Below, piece after piece: positions 33,353 to 43,677 of a stretch of DNA of 44,138 nt. Origin of the DNA: Clostridia bacterium (GTDB lineage: Bacteria; Bacillota; Clostridia; TANB77; CAG-508); contig JAEESU010000008.1 in the NCBI GenBank assembly GCA_016290095.1, positions 1 through 44,138 on the forward strand. The letters are read 5' to 3'. The stretch's first letter is position 1. The number at the start of each line of letters is the position of its first letter. The notes beneath the pieces are model-generated. The model did no database searches. It saw only the letters and a program-made list of their open reading frames with translations, and was not told the DNA's origin. A program made the translations under genes and the position numbers.

Positions 33353-36300
33353 ATGAAAAATTATAAAAAAATAAATATTAGAGGAACTTTGCTTGATAAA
33401 AACCAGCTAGCTAAACATATTGAAAAGACTGCTTCAAATCATGTTATAAAAAGTTATTCAACTAAAAATACGTATCCTATAAATGGTTTAATAGAAAATT
33501 ATAGATTTATCTTAGAAACATACAATTTGCTTTCTAGGCACCTAAAGCTTGGAATCAAAATCCATTCTGCTGGAGAATGGATTCTAGATAATTTCTATAT
33601 TATTGAAGAAACGGTAAAAACAATACAGAAAGAACTAACTTTAAAAAAATACAAGAATATGATTGGACTTTCGAATGAGAATTTTTACGGTTTCTCAAGA
33701 GTATATGTTCTAGCAGAAGAACTAGTTGCATTTACAGATTGCAAGATAGATGAAGAAATAATTAATATAGCAATTAATTCATATCAAAAAAAGAAATTAC
33801 TTGGGCTTGAAGAATTTTGTAACTTAGGAATATTCCTAAAAATAGCAATTATCTCTAGAGTAAGAGAACTGTGTGAAAAAATATATTCTGCTCAAATTCA
33901 GAAGTATAAAGCGGAAAATATTATAGAAAGAATTATTGAAAAGAAGAGCAGATTAAAGTTTTCAAATGATAAACATATAAAAATAAATGAAGAAAACTTA
34001 AGATATTCTTTTGTTGAGTATATGTCATATAAGCTTAAAAGATATGGTAAAAAAGCAATAAGTTATCAAGAAATCCTAGAAAAAGAAGTTTTAAAAACAG
34101 GATTATCAGTTTCAGAAGTAATTCAGAAAGAACATTTTAATATTGCAAATATTAAAGTAACAATGGGAAATTGTATTACTAGTATAAAAGAAATTAATAG
34201 AATTAATTTTTCGGAAATGTTCAGTTATATGAATGTATCTGAAGATTTGTTGAAACAGGACCCAGCTGGAATTTATTCTAAAATGGATGAAGAGAGTAAA
34301 AATTATTATAGAGGTATTATAGAAAAGAAAGCTAAAAAAAGTAAGATTTCAGAAGTTTATATTTCTGAGAAGATAATTGAATTATGTAGAGAATATTGTA
34401 CAAAAACGGAACCAGAAGATCAAAAGAAATCTCATGTTGGATATTATTTATTAAAAGATGAAGGAATCCAAAAATTAAATGAAGTTTTAGAAATAAAAAG
34501 CCGTAAAAGGATGAGCTTAGAAACAAGAGCAAAAATATATATTGGACTAAATTTTATTGTTTCGATGTTCTTTTCCATATTTATTTTTTTTATGATTTAT
34601 TTATCTAATAAAAATGTAATGATATCTGCAATTGGTAGCATTATATCTCTAATTCCTGTAAGTGAAGTGTTTTTAAGAATAGAAAACTATATAATGAGTA
34701 AATTAAAAAAAACAACAGTAATTCCTAAATTAGATTTTTCAGATGGTATTCCAAAGGAAGAAAGCACTTTTGTAGTAGTACCAACAATTCTAAAGACTAA
34801 AGAAAAAGTTGAAGAAATGTTTCGTAAATTGGAAGTATATTTTTTAGCAAATAAATTAGATAATTTATATTTTGCATTATTAGGTGATTGCTCAGAAGAA
34901 AAAACTCAAAAAATGGATTTTGATGAGGAGATTGTAAGTAAAGGAATAGAGATTTGTAATGAATTAAATGAAAAGTATTGCAAAGACGGATTTAAGAGAT
35001 TTCATTTTTTATATAGAAAAAGAGAATGGAATAGTTCTGAAAAAGCATATATCGGTTGGGAGAGAAAACGTGGATTACTTTCTAATTTTAATAAATATAT
35101 TAAAGGATTAATACCTAATGATTTTTTAACAAATACTTTAGAAAATAGTGAGATTCCAAATATTAAATATGTTATTACATTAGATTGTGATACAAATTTA
35201 ACTTTAGGTACAGCTTCTAAATTGATAGGTGCAATGAGTCATATATTAAATAAGCCAGTAGTCAAGGATTTTAGAGTCGTTGATGGATATGGAATAATGC
35301 AACCTAGAGTAGGATTGGATTTGGAATTAGCTCAGAAAACATATTTTGTAGAATTGTTTAGTATGAAGGGTGGGGTTGATTGTTATACAAATGCTATATC
35401 AGATATATATCAAGATTATTTTGATGAAGGAATTTTTACTGGAAAAGGAATTTATAATGTAGATGTTTATAATTTGATGATGGATGGCGAGATTCCAGAA
35501 AACACGGTATTAAGCCATGATTTGCTTGAGGGGAATTATTTAAGATGTGCTCTATTAACAGATGTAATGCTTTTAGATGGATATCCATTAAAATATATTC
35601 CTTATATTTTGAGAAATCACAGATGGACTAGGGGAGATTGGCAGATTATAAAATGGCTTAAATCCGGTAGATTAAATAAAATATCTAAGTATAAAATTTA
35701 TGATAATTTACGAAGAAGCCTTTTGCAAATATTTGCAGTTTTTTTATTAGTTTTTTATTTTTCTACAAAATTTAGTTTTGCACTTTGGTTATCAATTATT
35801 TCAATAACAATACCATTTTTTATAGATATTATAAATTATATTATTTTTAAGGAAAGCAATATAAATGGAGCAGTATATGCTTATAAAAAGTTTTCAAAAG
35901 AACTAAATAGTATAAAAATTAGTGTTATTAGAATATTTCTACAGATTGCATTTTTGCCATATGAAGCATACAAAAATGCAGATAGTATTATTAGAAGTAT
36001 TTACAGAATGTACAAAAAAACAAAATTACTAGAATGGACTACAGCAGAAGAGGGAGAAAAGAATGCAAAAAATGATTTAAAATCATATTTGTGCGAAATG
36101 AAAATTAATTTCTTATTTGGAATAATTGTTATTCCTTTTAGTAGACTAATTTCATTTTTGTGGATTTTAGGTCCTTTTATTGCATGGTATATTAGTTTAA
36201 ATAAAGGTTTTTCAAAAGTAAATATAGAAAAAAATAAAAGATATTTATTGGACATAGGAAAAAGAACATGGAATTTTTTTGAAGATTACATTAATGAAGA

Positions 36301-39300
36301 AAATCATTATTTAATGCCAGATAATTATCAAGAGGACCGAAATAGAAAAATTGTAAATAGAACATCGTCAACAAATATTGGATTACAATTAGTTGTTGTA
36401 ATATCTGCATATGATTTAGGTTTTATAAATTATAAAAAATGTATAGATTATTTGAATAAGATAATTACAACAGTTTGTTCATTAAGTAAATGGAATGGAC
36501 ATTTATATAATTGGTATAATACCAAAACTCTGATCCCATTAATGCCAAGATATATTTCAACAGTTGATAGTGGAAATTTTGTTGGATATCTTTATATAGT
36601 GAAAAATTTCTTGGATAATAATAAAAATAAAGGAGAGCTTGAAAGAAATTTACTTGAACTAGTCGAAAACCTGATTAATAATACAGACTTTTCTAAATTA
36701 TATAGTGAGAAAAACAAATTATTTTCTATAGGATATAATTTAGAAGAAAACAAATTAACAGATTCATACTATGATTTTTTGGCATCAGAAGCTAGGCAGG
36801 CGAGCCTTGTTGCAATTGCAAAAGGTGATGTGCCATCAAAACATTGGAATAATTTAAGTAGAACTCTTACAAGTCTTAACGGCTACAAAGGATTAATATC
36901 CTGGACAGGTACAGCATTTGAATATTTAATGCCTAATATAAACTTAAAAAGATACAAAGGTAGTATTTTAGATGAAGCAAGCAAATTTGCTATTATGAGT
37001 CAAATCGAATATTGCAAAAAACTTGGAGTGCCATGGGGAATATCAGAATCTGCTTTTGATTTAAAAGATTTGAATAATAATTATCAATATAAAGCTTTTG
37101 GAATACCATGGCTTGGATTAAAAAGAGGACTTGAAGATGAAATTGTTGTTTCCCCTTATAGCACATTTTTGTCTTTAGAAGATGAATTGGAATTAGGAAT
37201 AGAAAATTTGAAGAAAATAGAAAATTATGGTGGGCTTAACAAATATGGCTTTTATGAGGCTATTGATTATACTCCAAATAGAAATAACAATAAAAGTTAT
37301 GCTATTGTTAAAACATATATGGCACACCATCAAGCACTTATACTACTTTCAATTAATAATGTTTTAAATAATCAAATTTTAAGAAAAAGATTTAACAATA
37401 ATAAGGAAATTGAAGCAACTAATATTCTTTTAGAAGAAAGAATGCCTATTCAATTAATCATTACAAAAGAAAATAAAGAGAAAATAACTAAAAACAAAGC
37501 ACTTGTTACAAATGCATATAAAGAGAGAATAATTGAAGAACATGATAATAGGTACAGGAATATCAATATTATTGCAAATGAAAATTATAAAATAATAATT
37601 GATGATTTTGGAAATAGTCTGAGTGAATATAAAGAATTAATGGTAAATAGATATAAAGAAACTTTTGAATTAAAACAAGGAATAAATAGTTTTGTAAAAA
37701 ATATCAAAACTAAAAAGATTGTGAAAATTAAGGAAAATGCTAAAGTTATATTTTCTCCAGATAAGGCTGAGTTTAGTAAAATAGAAAATAATTTTAAGTT
37801 TAATGAAACAGTTGTAATAGATCCAAATAGACCAATAGAAATTAGAAGATTAGAAATATTTAATATAGGAAATCAAGATGAAGTATTAGAAGTGATATTT
37901 GATTTTGAACCATCAATGAGTGGTAAAATGCAAGATTATTCTCATCCCGCATTTAATAAATTATTCATGAGATTTACAAATGAGAAAGATAATATAATTT
38001 TTGAGAAAGAAGATAGAAATTTAATACAAAATTATTATTTAGCTACTACATTATACACAGAAAATGAACAAATTGGGGATTTTGAATATGAAATTGATAG
38101 AGAAAAATATTTAGGCAGAGAAAATTTGGGACAGCCTATAATGATAAAAGACCAAAAGAATTTTTCAAATAAAGTATCACAAACAACAGAACCGATTATT
38201 GCAATGAAAAAAACAGTAAAGATTAGAAGAAAAGAAAGCATTACAATTAATTTCATAATTTCTGTTTCAGAAAATAAAAATGATGCTTTAGAGAATTTAG
38301 AAAGTTTAAAAAGTGAAGAGGAAATTATACGTACTCTTCAACTTGCCAGAGCCAGAGTCGAAGAGGAAAGTAAATATTTGCGATTAAATGGTGATAAAAT
38401 TGAAATTTATTCTAGACTTTTAAAATATATTTTAAAGTTAAACCCTTTAAGAAGAATTAATATTCAAGAAAATGCAGAAATAAATAGTTTGTGGAAATTT
38501 GGTATTTCAGGAGATAATCCTATTGTTTTAGTTCAAATTAGAAATCTTGAAGATATGTATGTAGTAGAAGAAGTCATAGATGCATATGAGTATTATAGAG
38601 CAAAGAATATTTTTATAGATTTAATTATTTTGAATAAAGAAATAGATGTTTATGAAAGATATGTAAAAGAAGCAATTGATGAAACTATTTCAAACAAGCA
38701 AATAGAATATTTGAAAAATATTTCGAGGGGAATTTTTGTCTTAAATAAAGATGAAATCATGCAAGAAGATTTAAATGTATTAGAACTTAAAGCTAGAGTA
38801 TTAATTGATGCAAAACATGGTGGAATAGAAACACATATTAAAGATTTTGAAGAACAAGAAGAGAATAAAGTAGAAATAAAAAAAGAAAAGAATAATGTCG
38901 ATTTGGAAATATACCCATTGAAAAAAGATGAATTAATTTTTGATAATTCTTATGGTGGATTTTCTGAAAATGGAAGAGAATATTTTATTTATAAAAATAA
39001 AGAGAATATACTTCCATCAGTATGGTCGAATATACTGGCAAATAAGCATTTTGGAACATTGATTACAGATAATTTTGGAGGGTATACGTGGAGTAAGAAT
39101 AGTAGATTAAATAGATTAACAGCTTGGAATAATGATAAGGTAATAGATTTTCCATCAGAAATAATTTATATAAAAGATGAAAATAATAAAATATATTGGA
39201 CATTAAACTCAAATATTGTTCCTAATGATAATTATTATTATATAAAACACGGCTTTGGATATTCAATTTTTAGCAATACAAATGATAATTTAAGACAAGA

Positions 39301-41323
39301 AGTAGAAATATTTGTGCCAAATGAAGATTCTGTTAAAGTTTTAAATTTTAGAATTAAAAATCTGATTAATGAAAAAAGAAATATTAAGATAATTTATTAT
39401 ATTAAAGCTGTTTTGGGAGAAGATGAATTTATAAGCAACGGAAATTTAAGTACAAAAAAGATTGGAAATATTATTGAAATTACAAATTTATTTGCAGATG
39501 AAAATTTTAAAAATAAAATTATGTATGTAACTAGTAATATTTCAATTACTTCTTACACAGGAGAAAAAGAGAATTTCATAGGAAATGGGGATATATTAAA
39601 TCCGGATAGCCTTTATATAAGCATGAATAACGGAAATGGTCTAGGAAAGAATTCTTGTATAGGAATAGAGTTTAAAATAAAACTAGATAAACTTGAGGAT
39701 AAGAAATTTAATATTATTATTGGAGAAGCCAATAGTGAAAAAGAAATAGTAGATGTATATCAAAAATACAGTGAACAAGAAAATGTGGAATTAGAACTAA
39801 CAAAAACAAAAACCAAATGGAATAATATTATTTTAAATACTATTAAGATAAAAACTCCATCAGAATCAATTAATATTATGATGAATGGATGGCTTTTATA
39901 TCAAACGATTTCGAGTAGATTAAATGCTAGAACAGGCTATTATCAATCTGGTGGAGCAATTGGATTTAGAGATCAATTACAAGACTGTTTAGGTTTAAAA
40001 TATATAGATTCAAATTATTTAAAAGAACAGATATTATTATGCGCACGACATCAATTTATAGAAGGAGATGTACTACATTGGTGGCATAATGAAACTAAGA
40101 AAGGAATAAGAACAAGGTTTTCAGACGACTTATTATGGTTAATTTATGCAATAGTAGAATATATTAACTTTGAAAACGATAAGAGTATTTTAGATGAAGA
40201 GATTGGATATTTAAGCGGAGCAAAACTAAATGAAGAAGAAAATGAAAGATATGATTTATTTCATGAAGGAACTTTAAAAGAAACATTATTTGAGCATTGC
40301 GTAAGAGCCATAGAAAATGTATTAGAAAAAGGAATTGATAGATTCCCTAAAATTGGAACGGGGGATTGGAATGATGGATTTAGTAATATTGGTAGTAAAG
40401 GAATAGGTGAAAGTGTTTGGCTTGGAATGTTTTTATATGATATCTTAAATAAATTTATTCCAATATGCAAAGAAAAAGGTAGAAAAGATTTAGTAGAGTA
40501 TTATACAGGTTATAAAGAGAAATTGAGAAAAAATGTTAATACATTTGGATGGGATGGTAGATGGTTTAAAAGAGCAGTAACAGACGAAGGAAAAGAAATA
40601 GGAAGTATTAATTCTGAAGAGTGTAGAATAGATAGTATTTCTCAAAGTTGGTCAGTTATTTCTGAAATAGGAGAAAATGATAAAAAATTCATTGCTATTT
40701 CTGAAGCAGAAAACTATTTAATTGATTCTGAAAATAAAATAGTAAAATTGTTTGATCCTCCATTTGAAAAAACTGATATTAATCCGGGATATATTAAATC
40801 TTATCCACCAGGAATAAGAGAAAATGGTGGGCAATATACTCATAGTAGTTGTTGGATGATAATTGCTGAAGCATTGCTTGGATTTGGTGATAAAGCAGTG
40901 GAGTTAGCTGAAATGATTAATCCTATCGAACATGCTAAAACACGAGAGGAAGCAAAAAAGTTCAAATTGGAACCATATATTATAGAAGCAGATTTATATT
41001 CTAATAAAGATTTGATAGGACAAGGTGGTTGGAATTGGTATACTGGCTCAAGTAGTTGGTATTATAGAGCAATATTAGAATATATATTAGGATTAAAAAT
41101 AGAAGATGGATATTTAAAAATAGAACCATGTATTTCTAAAAAGTGGAAAGAATATGAAATTCATTACAAATATAAAACATCCCTTTACAATATAAAAGTG
41201 AAAAATTTAAACAGTAAAAATACTGGTGTAGAAAGCTTTTTAGTCAATGGGGAAGAGGTAGAAGAGAAGAAAATATTGTTACAAGATAACTGTAAAATAA
41301 ATAATATTGAAATTTCTATGTAA
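33353..41323 (+). CDS. Cyclic beta-glucan synthase-like protein (GT84 plus GH94), 2656 aa
   Basis: The start follows AAAGGGGA. Layout: an N-terminal helical region (1-385); membrane helices (about 386-445); a glycosyltransferase domain with VITLDCDTNLTLG (near 609), SHDLLEGNYLRCALLTD and RNHRWTRGDWQ (near 756); more membrane helices (about 790-985). Then comes a glycoamylase-like domain with DFLASEARQASL and PWGISESAF. A beta-sandwich and a C-terminal GH94 phosphorylase-type domain follow, with GAIGFRDQLQDCLGL (near 2200), HWWHNE, GTGDWNDGFSNIG (near 2336, the catalytic Asp region) and PPGIRENGGQYTHSSCW. NdvB/ChvB proteins of this architecture (~2800 aa) make cyclic beta-1,2-glucan at the inner membrane. 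Product linkage and cyclisation here are not shown. Confidence 0.85.
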   Translation: MKNYKKINIRGTLLDKNQLAKHIEKTASNHVIKSYSTKNTYPINGLIENYRFILETYNLLSRHLKLGIKIHSAGEWILDNFYIIEETVKTIQKELTLKKYKNMIGLSNENFYGFSRVYVLAEELVAFTDCKIDEEIINIAINSYQKKKLLGLEEFCNLGIFLKIAIISRVRELCEKIYSAQIQKYKAENIIERIIEKKSRLKFSNDKHIKINEENLRYSFVEYMSYKLKRYGKKAISYQEILEKEVLKTGLSVSEVIQKEHFNIANIKVTMGNCITSIKEINRINFSEMFSYMNVSEDLLKQDPAGIYSKMDEESKNYYRGIIEKKAKKSKISEVYISEKIIELCREYCTKTEPEDQKKSHVGYYLLKDEGIQKLNEVLEIKSRKRMSLETRAKIYIGLNFIVSMFFSIFIFFMIYLSNKNVMISAIGSIISLIPVSEVFLRIENYIMSKLKKTTVIPKLDFSDGIPKEESTFVVVPTILKTKEKVEEMFRKLEVYFLANKLDNLYFALLGDCSEEKTQKMDFDEEIVSKGIEICNELNEKYCKDGFKRFHFLYRKREWNSSEKAYIGWERKRGLLSNFNKYIKGLIPNDFLTNTLENSEIPNIKYVITLDCDTNLTLGTASKLIGAMSHILNKPVVKDFRVVDGYGIMQPRVGLDLELAQKTYFVELFSMKGGVDCYTNAISDIYQDYFDEGIFTGKGIYNVDVYNLMMDGEIPENTVLSHDLLEGNYLRCALLTDVMLLDGYPLKYIPYILRNHRWTRGDWQIIKWLKSGRLNKISKYKIYDNLRRSLLQIFAVFLLVFYFSTKFSFALWLSIISITIPFFIDIINYIIFKESNINGAVYAYKKFSKELNSIKISVIRIFLQIAFLPYEAYKNADSIIRSIYRMYKKTKLLEWTTAEEGEKNAKNDLKSYLCEMKINFLFGIIVIPFSRLISFLWILGPFIAWYISLNKGFSKVNIEKNKRYLLDIGKRTWNFFEDYINEENHYLMPDNYQEDRNRKIVNRTSSTNIGLQLVVVISAYDLGFINYKKCIDYLNKIITTVCSLSKWNGHLYNWYNTKTLIPLMPRYISTVDSGNFVGYLYIVKNFLDNNKNKGELERNLLELVENLINNTDFSKLYSEKNKLFSIGYNLEENKLTDSYYDFLASEARQASLVAIAKGDVPSKHWNNLSRTLTSLNGYKGLISWTGTAFEYLMPNINLKRYKGSILDEASKFAIMSQIEYCKKLGVPWGISESAFDLKDLNNNYQYKAFGIPWLGLKRGLEDEIVVSPYSTFLSLEDELELGIENLKKIENYGGLNKYGFYEAIDYTPNRNNNKSYAIVKTYMAHHQALILLSINNVLNNQILRKRFNNNKEIEATNILLEERMPIQLIITKENKEKITKNKALVTNAYKERIIEEHDNRYRNINIIANENYKIIIDDFGNSLSEYKELMVNRYKETFELKQGINSFVKNIKTKKIVKIKENAKVIFSPDKAEFSKIENNFKFNETVVIDPNRPIEIRRLEIFNIGNQDEVLEVIFDFEPSMSGKMQDYSHPAFNKLFMRFTNEKDNIIFEKEDRNLIQNYYLATTLYTENEQIGDFEYEIDREKYLGRENLGQPIMIKDQKNFSNKVSQTTEPIIAMKKTVKIRRKESITINFIISVSENKNDALENLESLKSEEEIIRTLQLARARVEEESKYLRLNGDKIEIYSRLLKYILKLNPLRRINIQENAEINSLWKFGISGDNPIVLVQIRNLEDMYVVEEVIDAYEYYRAKNIFIDLIILNKEIDVYERYVKEAIDETISNKQIEYLKNISRGIFVLNKDEIMQEDLNVLELKARVLIDAKHGGIETHIKDFEEQEENKVEIKKEKNNVDLEIYPLKKDELIFDNSYGGFSENGREYFIYKNKENILPSVWSNILANKHFGTLITDNFGGYTWSKNSRLNRLTAWNNDKVIDFPSEIIYIKDENNKIYWTLNSNIVPNDNYYYIKHGFGYSIFSNTNDNLRQEVEIFVPNEDSVKVLNFRIKNLINEKRNIKIIYYIKAVLGEDEFISNGNLSTKKIGNIIEITNLFADENFKNKIMYVTSNISITSYTGEKENFIGNGDILNPDSLYISMNNGNGLGKNSCIGIEFKIKLDKLEDKKFNIIIGEANSEKEIVDVYQKYSEQENVELELTKTKTKWNNIILNTIKIKTPSESINIMMNGWLLYQTISSRLNARTGYYQSGGAIGFRDQLQDCLGLKYIDSNYLKEQILLCARHQFIEGDVLHWWHNETKKGIRTRFSDDLLWLIYAIVEYINFENDKSILDEEIGYLSGAKLNEEENERYDLFHEGTLKETLFEHCVRAIENVLEKGIDRFPKIGTGDWNDGFSNIGSKGIGESVWLGMFLYDILNKFIPICKEKGRKDLVEYYTGYKEKLRKNVNTFGWDGRWFKRAVTDEGKEIGSINSEECRIDSISQSWSVISEIGENDKKFIAISEAENYLIDSENKIVKLFDPPFEKTDINPGYIKSYPPGIRENGGQYTHSSCWMIIAEALLGFGDKAVELAEMINPIEHAKTREEAKKFKLEPYIIEADLYSNKDLIGQGGWNWYTGSSSWYYRAILEYILGLKIEDGYLKIEPCISKKWKEYEIHYKYKTSLYNIKVKNLNSKNTGVESFLVNGEEVEEKKILLQDNCKINNIEISM

Positions 41324-41340
41324 TTAATTTGAAAAAAAAC

Positions 41341-41369
41341 TTGTACAAAAATGTTAAATATGATATAAC
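41341..41369 (+). promoter_or_regulatory. Strong sigma-A promoter of the response regulator
   Basis: TTGTAC, 17 bases, TATAAC, with TGA directly before the -10 (extended -10). It leaves a ~40-base leader before the GTG start. Confidence 0.7.
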
Positions 41370-41414
41370 GATATTAATCTATAAAAATTTCTTTTTTAGA
41401 AAGGCGGTATTTTT

Positions 41415-42164
41415 GTGGAAGAATTAGTTGAAAAAGATAAAAAAACAATACTTGTAGTAGATGATGAAGAAGACATTATGGAATTGTTAGTATTTAATTT
41501 ACAAAAGGAAGGTTACAATACATTACAAGCTTATGATGGTGTAACTGCAGTTGAAATGGCAATTAACGAAAAGCCAGATTTAATTTTATTAGATGTTATG
41601 ATTCCAAAATTAGATGGAATATCTGTATGTAAAAAAATAAGATATGCATTAAACATATCAAATATTCCAATATTAATGATATCAGCTAAAGATACAGAAT
41701 CAGATAAAATCGTTGGATTAGAAATGGGTGCAGATGATTATATCACAAAGCCTTTTCAAATTAGAGAAGTTATGGCTAGAATCAAAGCTAACTTAAGAAA
41801 AGCAGAATTAAATGCTAATATGGATGCATTAAATTCAAAGAAAAATGATGACAAAGATGACATCATAAAAGTTGGAGATTTAAGTTTAGATCTTAAAAAA
41901 GTTGAAGCTAAAGTTAAAGGCGAAGTAATAAACTTAACAAAGAAAGAATTTGATGTTTTAAAATATTTAGCAAGTCAACCAGGACAAGTTGTAACTAGAG
42001 AGATGTTACTTCGTGAAGTATGGGAATACGAAGAATATGTTGGAGCAATTAGAACAATAGATGTTACAATGAACAGAATAAGAGATAAAATAGAAAAAGA
42101 TAAAGCAAATCCTAAAATCCTTATTACCAAAAGAGGCGTAGGATATTATGTAACAGATAAATAA
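41415..42164 (+). CDS. OmpR/PhoB-family response regulator
   Basis: The start is GTG with AAGGCGG 8 bases upstream; the product has 249 residues. The receiver domain has the acidic pair Asp16-Asp17, phospho-acceptor Asp60 in LILLDVMIPKLDG, the Ser in LMISAKD, and the Lys of DDYITKPF. An unusual Asn/Lys/Asp-rich linker (ANMDALNSKKNDDKDDI) leads to the winged-helix domain: LTKKEFDVLKYLASQPGQVV, REVWEYEEYVGAIRTIDVTM, ITKRGVGYYV. It resembles PhoP/WalR regulators of phosphate or wall genes. A histidine kinase follows, but a terminator and a new promoter separate them, so their amounts are set independently. Confidence 0.93.
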   Translation: MEELVEKDKKTILVVDDEEDIMELLVFNLQKEGYNTLQAYDGVTAVEMAINEKPDLILLDVMIPKLDGISVCKKIRYALNISNIPILMISAKDTESDKIVGLEMGADDYITKPFQIREVMARIKANLRKAELNANMDALNSKKNDDKDDIIKVGDLSLDLKKVEAKVKGEVINLTKKEFDVLKYLASQPGQVVTREMLLREVWEYEEYVGAIRTIDVTMNRIRDKIEKDKANPKILITKRGVGYYVTDK

Positions 42165-42174
42165 AAATTATTAA

Positions 42175-42204
42175 AAAGAGTTTGAGCTTTCAAACTCTTT
42201 TTTT
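42175..42204 (+). terminator. Intrinsic terminator after the response regulator
   Basis: AAAGAGTTTGA/TCAAACTCTTT with loop GCTT, then TTTTG. Confidence 0.85.
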
Positions 42205-42240
42205 GTTGATAAAAATCAATAAATTTTTTAAGAGTTTTGC

Positions 42241-42269
42241 TTGAATAAATAACTCCTTAAGTATATAAT
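42241..42269 (+). promoter_or_regulatory. Sigma-A promoter of the histidine kinase
   Basis: TTGAAT, 17 bases, TATAAT, about 36 bases before the kinase ATG. Confidence 0.65.
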
Positions 42270-42305
42270 AAAAAATGAGTTTAAAACCTTACGGAGATAA
42301 AGAGG

Positions 42306-43664
42306 ATGTTAAGAAGTATTCAGGTAAAAATTATCTTATTTTTTGCAATAATTGGAATTGTAATTATTTCTGCATTGTCATTGACATATATCAATAATTT
42401 AAAAAGAATCAATATAACAAGTTTAACTCAAGCAGAAGTGGCAATAGATGAACAAATAACACAAGTTAAAACAATAACCGCCATTTATATAGGTGGCTTC
42501 TTAGTCGTTATTGTTATTTTTGGATTTATTGTATCCAAATTTATATTAGCTCCAGTTAATTTTTTAATAAAGAATGCAAAGCAAGCGCAAGAAAGTGAAA
42601 ATGAAGCAACTAGACAAATGAAACAAATCGAAACAATTTTACTTCATATGACAGATGGTATTATTGCTTTTGATATGGATGGAAGAATTATACATATAAA
42701 TCTTGCTGCTAAAAATCTTTTAAATATAGATAAAGAAAATAATTTTAGTGAAATATTTGATAAGTTTGATGTTGATATTAATCTTGAAAAGATTATATAT
42801 TTAGAAAATTGGACATCTTCAAAAAAGGCAATTACTGTTGAAGAAAAAACAATTAATTTGTTTTTTGCATCATTTAAAAATGAGAATGACAGACCAGGTG
42901 GAGTGATAGTAGTTATTCAAGATATTACAGAACATGTAAAACTAGATACAATGAGAAAAAGATTTGTGGCAGACGTGTCACATGAACTTAAAACACCAAT
43001 TACTTCTATAATGGGATATGCAGATACTCTTTTAGAGAATGAGGATTTAGATAATGATACAAGTAAGAAGTTTCTTCAAAGAATATCTAACGAAGGTGAA
43101 AGAATGTCAAGATTAGTAAGTGATTTGCTTACTCTTTCAAAATATGATACATCAAAAGTTAAAATTGAAAAGACGGAATTTGATTTAGGAGAACTTGTAA
43201 AGTATAATTTCGAAGTATTAGATATAGAAATGAAAAAAAAGGATCAAAAAGGAGAATGTTTTGTTACATCAAATGTACCTCTTGTATATGCCGATAAAAG
43301 TGGCATAGAAAGAGTTGTAATTAATGTTTTAACAAATGCAATTAAATATACTCCAGAAGGTGGTTCAATAAAAGTATATGTGGGATTTGTTTATAATGAT
43401 GCATATATTAAAATAATTGATACAGGAATAGGAATTCCTAAAGAAGATTTAGATAAAATATTTGAAAGATTTTATAGAGTTGACAAGGCTCGTACTAGAG
43501 AAATGGGTGGTACAGGATTAGGACTTTCTATTGCTAAAGAAATACTAGACCAAAATGATAGTATGATAGATATAAAAAGTGAAGTTGGTAAGGGTACTGA
43601 AGTTGTAATAAGAATACCAACAAAGCAAACAAAAGCTGTTAAAACACAAAACACTGAAGAATAA
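42306..43664 (+). CDS. PAS-containing sensor histidine kinase (PhoR/WalK-like, minimal outer loop)
   Basis: The protein has 452 residues. Two membrane helices (about 8-27 and 58-80) enclose only ~30 outer residues. A short HAMP-like linker (LAPVNFLIKNAKQAQ), a PAS domain (about 104-205: MTDGIIAFDMDGRIIHINLA) and a HisKA dimerisation domain follow, with FVADVSHELKTPITSIMGYA (phospho-acceptor His226). The ATPase domain shows the N box VVINVLTNAIKYTP, DTGIGIP and GGTGLGLSIAKE. WalK proteins usually have a large outer sensor; the small loop here suggests sensing within the membrane or through the PAS domain. It is the likely partner of the regulator just upstream. GGAGATAAAGAGG precedes the ATG. 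Confidence 0.93.
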   Translation: MLRSIQVKIILFFAIIGIVIISALSLTYINNLKRINITSLTQAEVAIDEQITQVKTITAIYIGGFLVVIVIFGFIVSKFILAPVNFLIKNAKQAQESENEATRQMKQIETILLHMTDGIIAFDMDGRIIHINLAAKNLLNIDKENNFSEIFDKFDVDINLEKIIYLENWTSSKKAITVEEKTINLFFASFKNENDRPGGVIVVIQDITEHVKLDTMRKRFVADVSHELKTPITSIMGYADTLLENEDLDNDTSKKFLQRISNEGERMSRLVSDLLTLSKYDTSKVKIEKTEFDLGELVKYNFEVLDIEMKKKDQKGECFVTSNVPLVYADKSGIERVVINVLTNAIKYTPEGGSIKVYVGFVYNDAYIKIIDTGIGIPKEDLDKIFERFYRVDKARTREMGGTGLGLSIAKEILDQNDSMIDIKSEVGKGTEVVIRIPTKQTKAVKTQNTEE

Positions 43665-43677
43665 AAGGAGATAGGAA

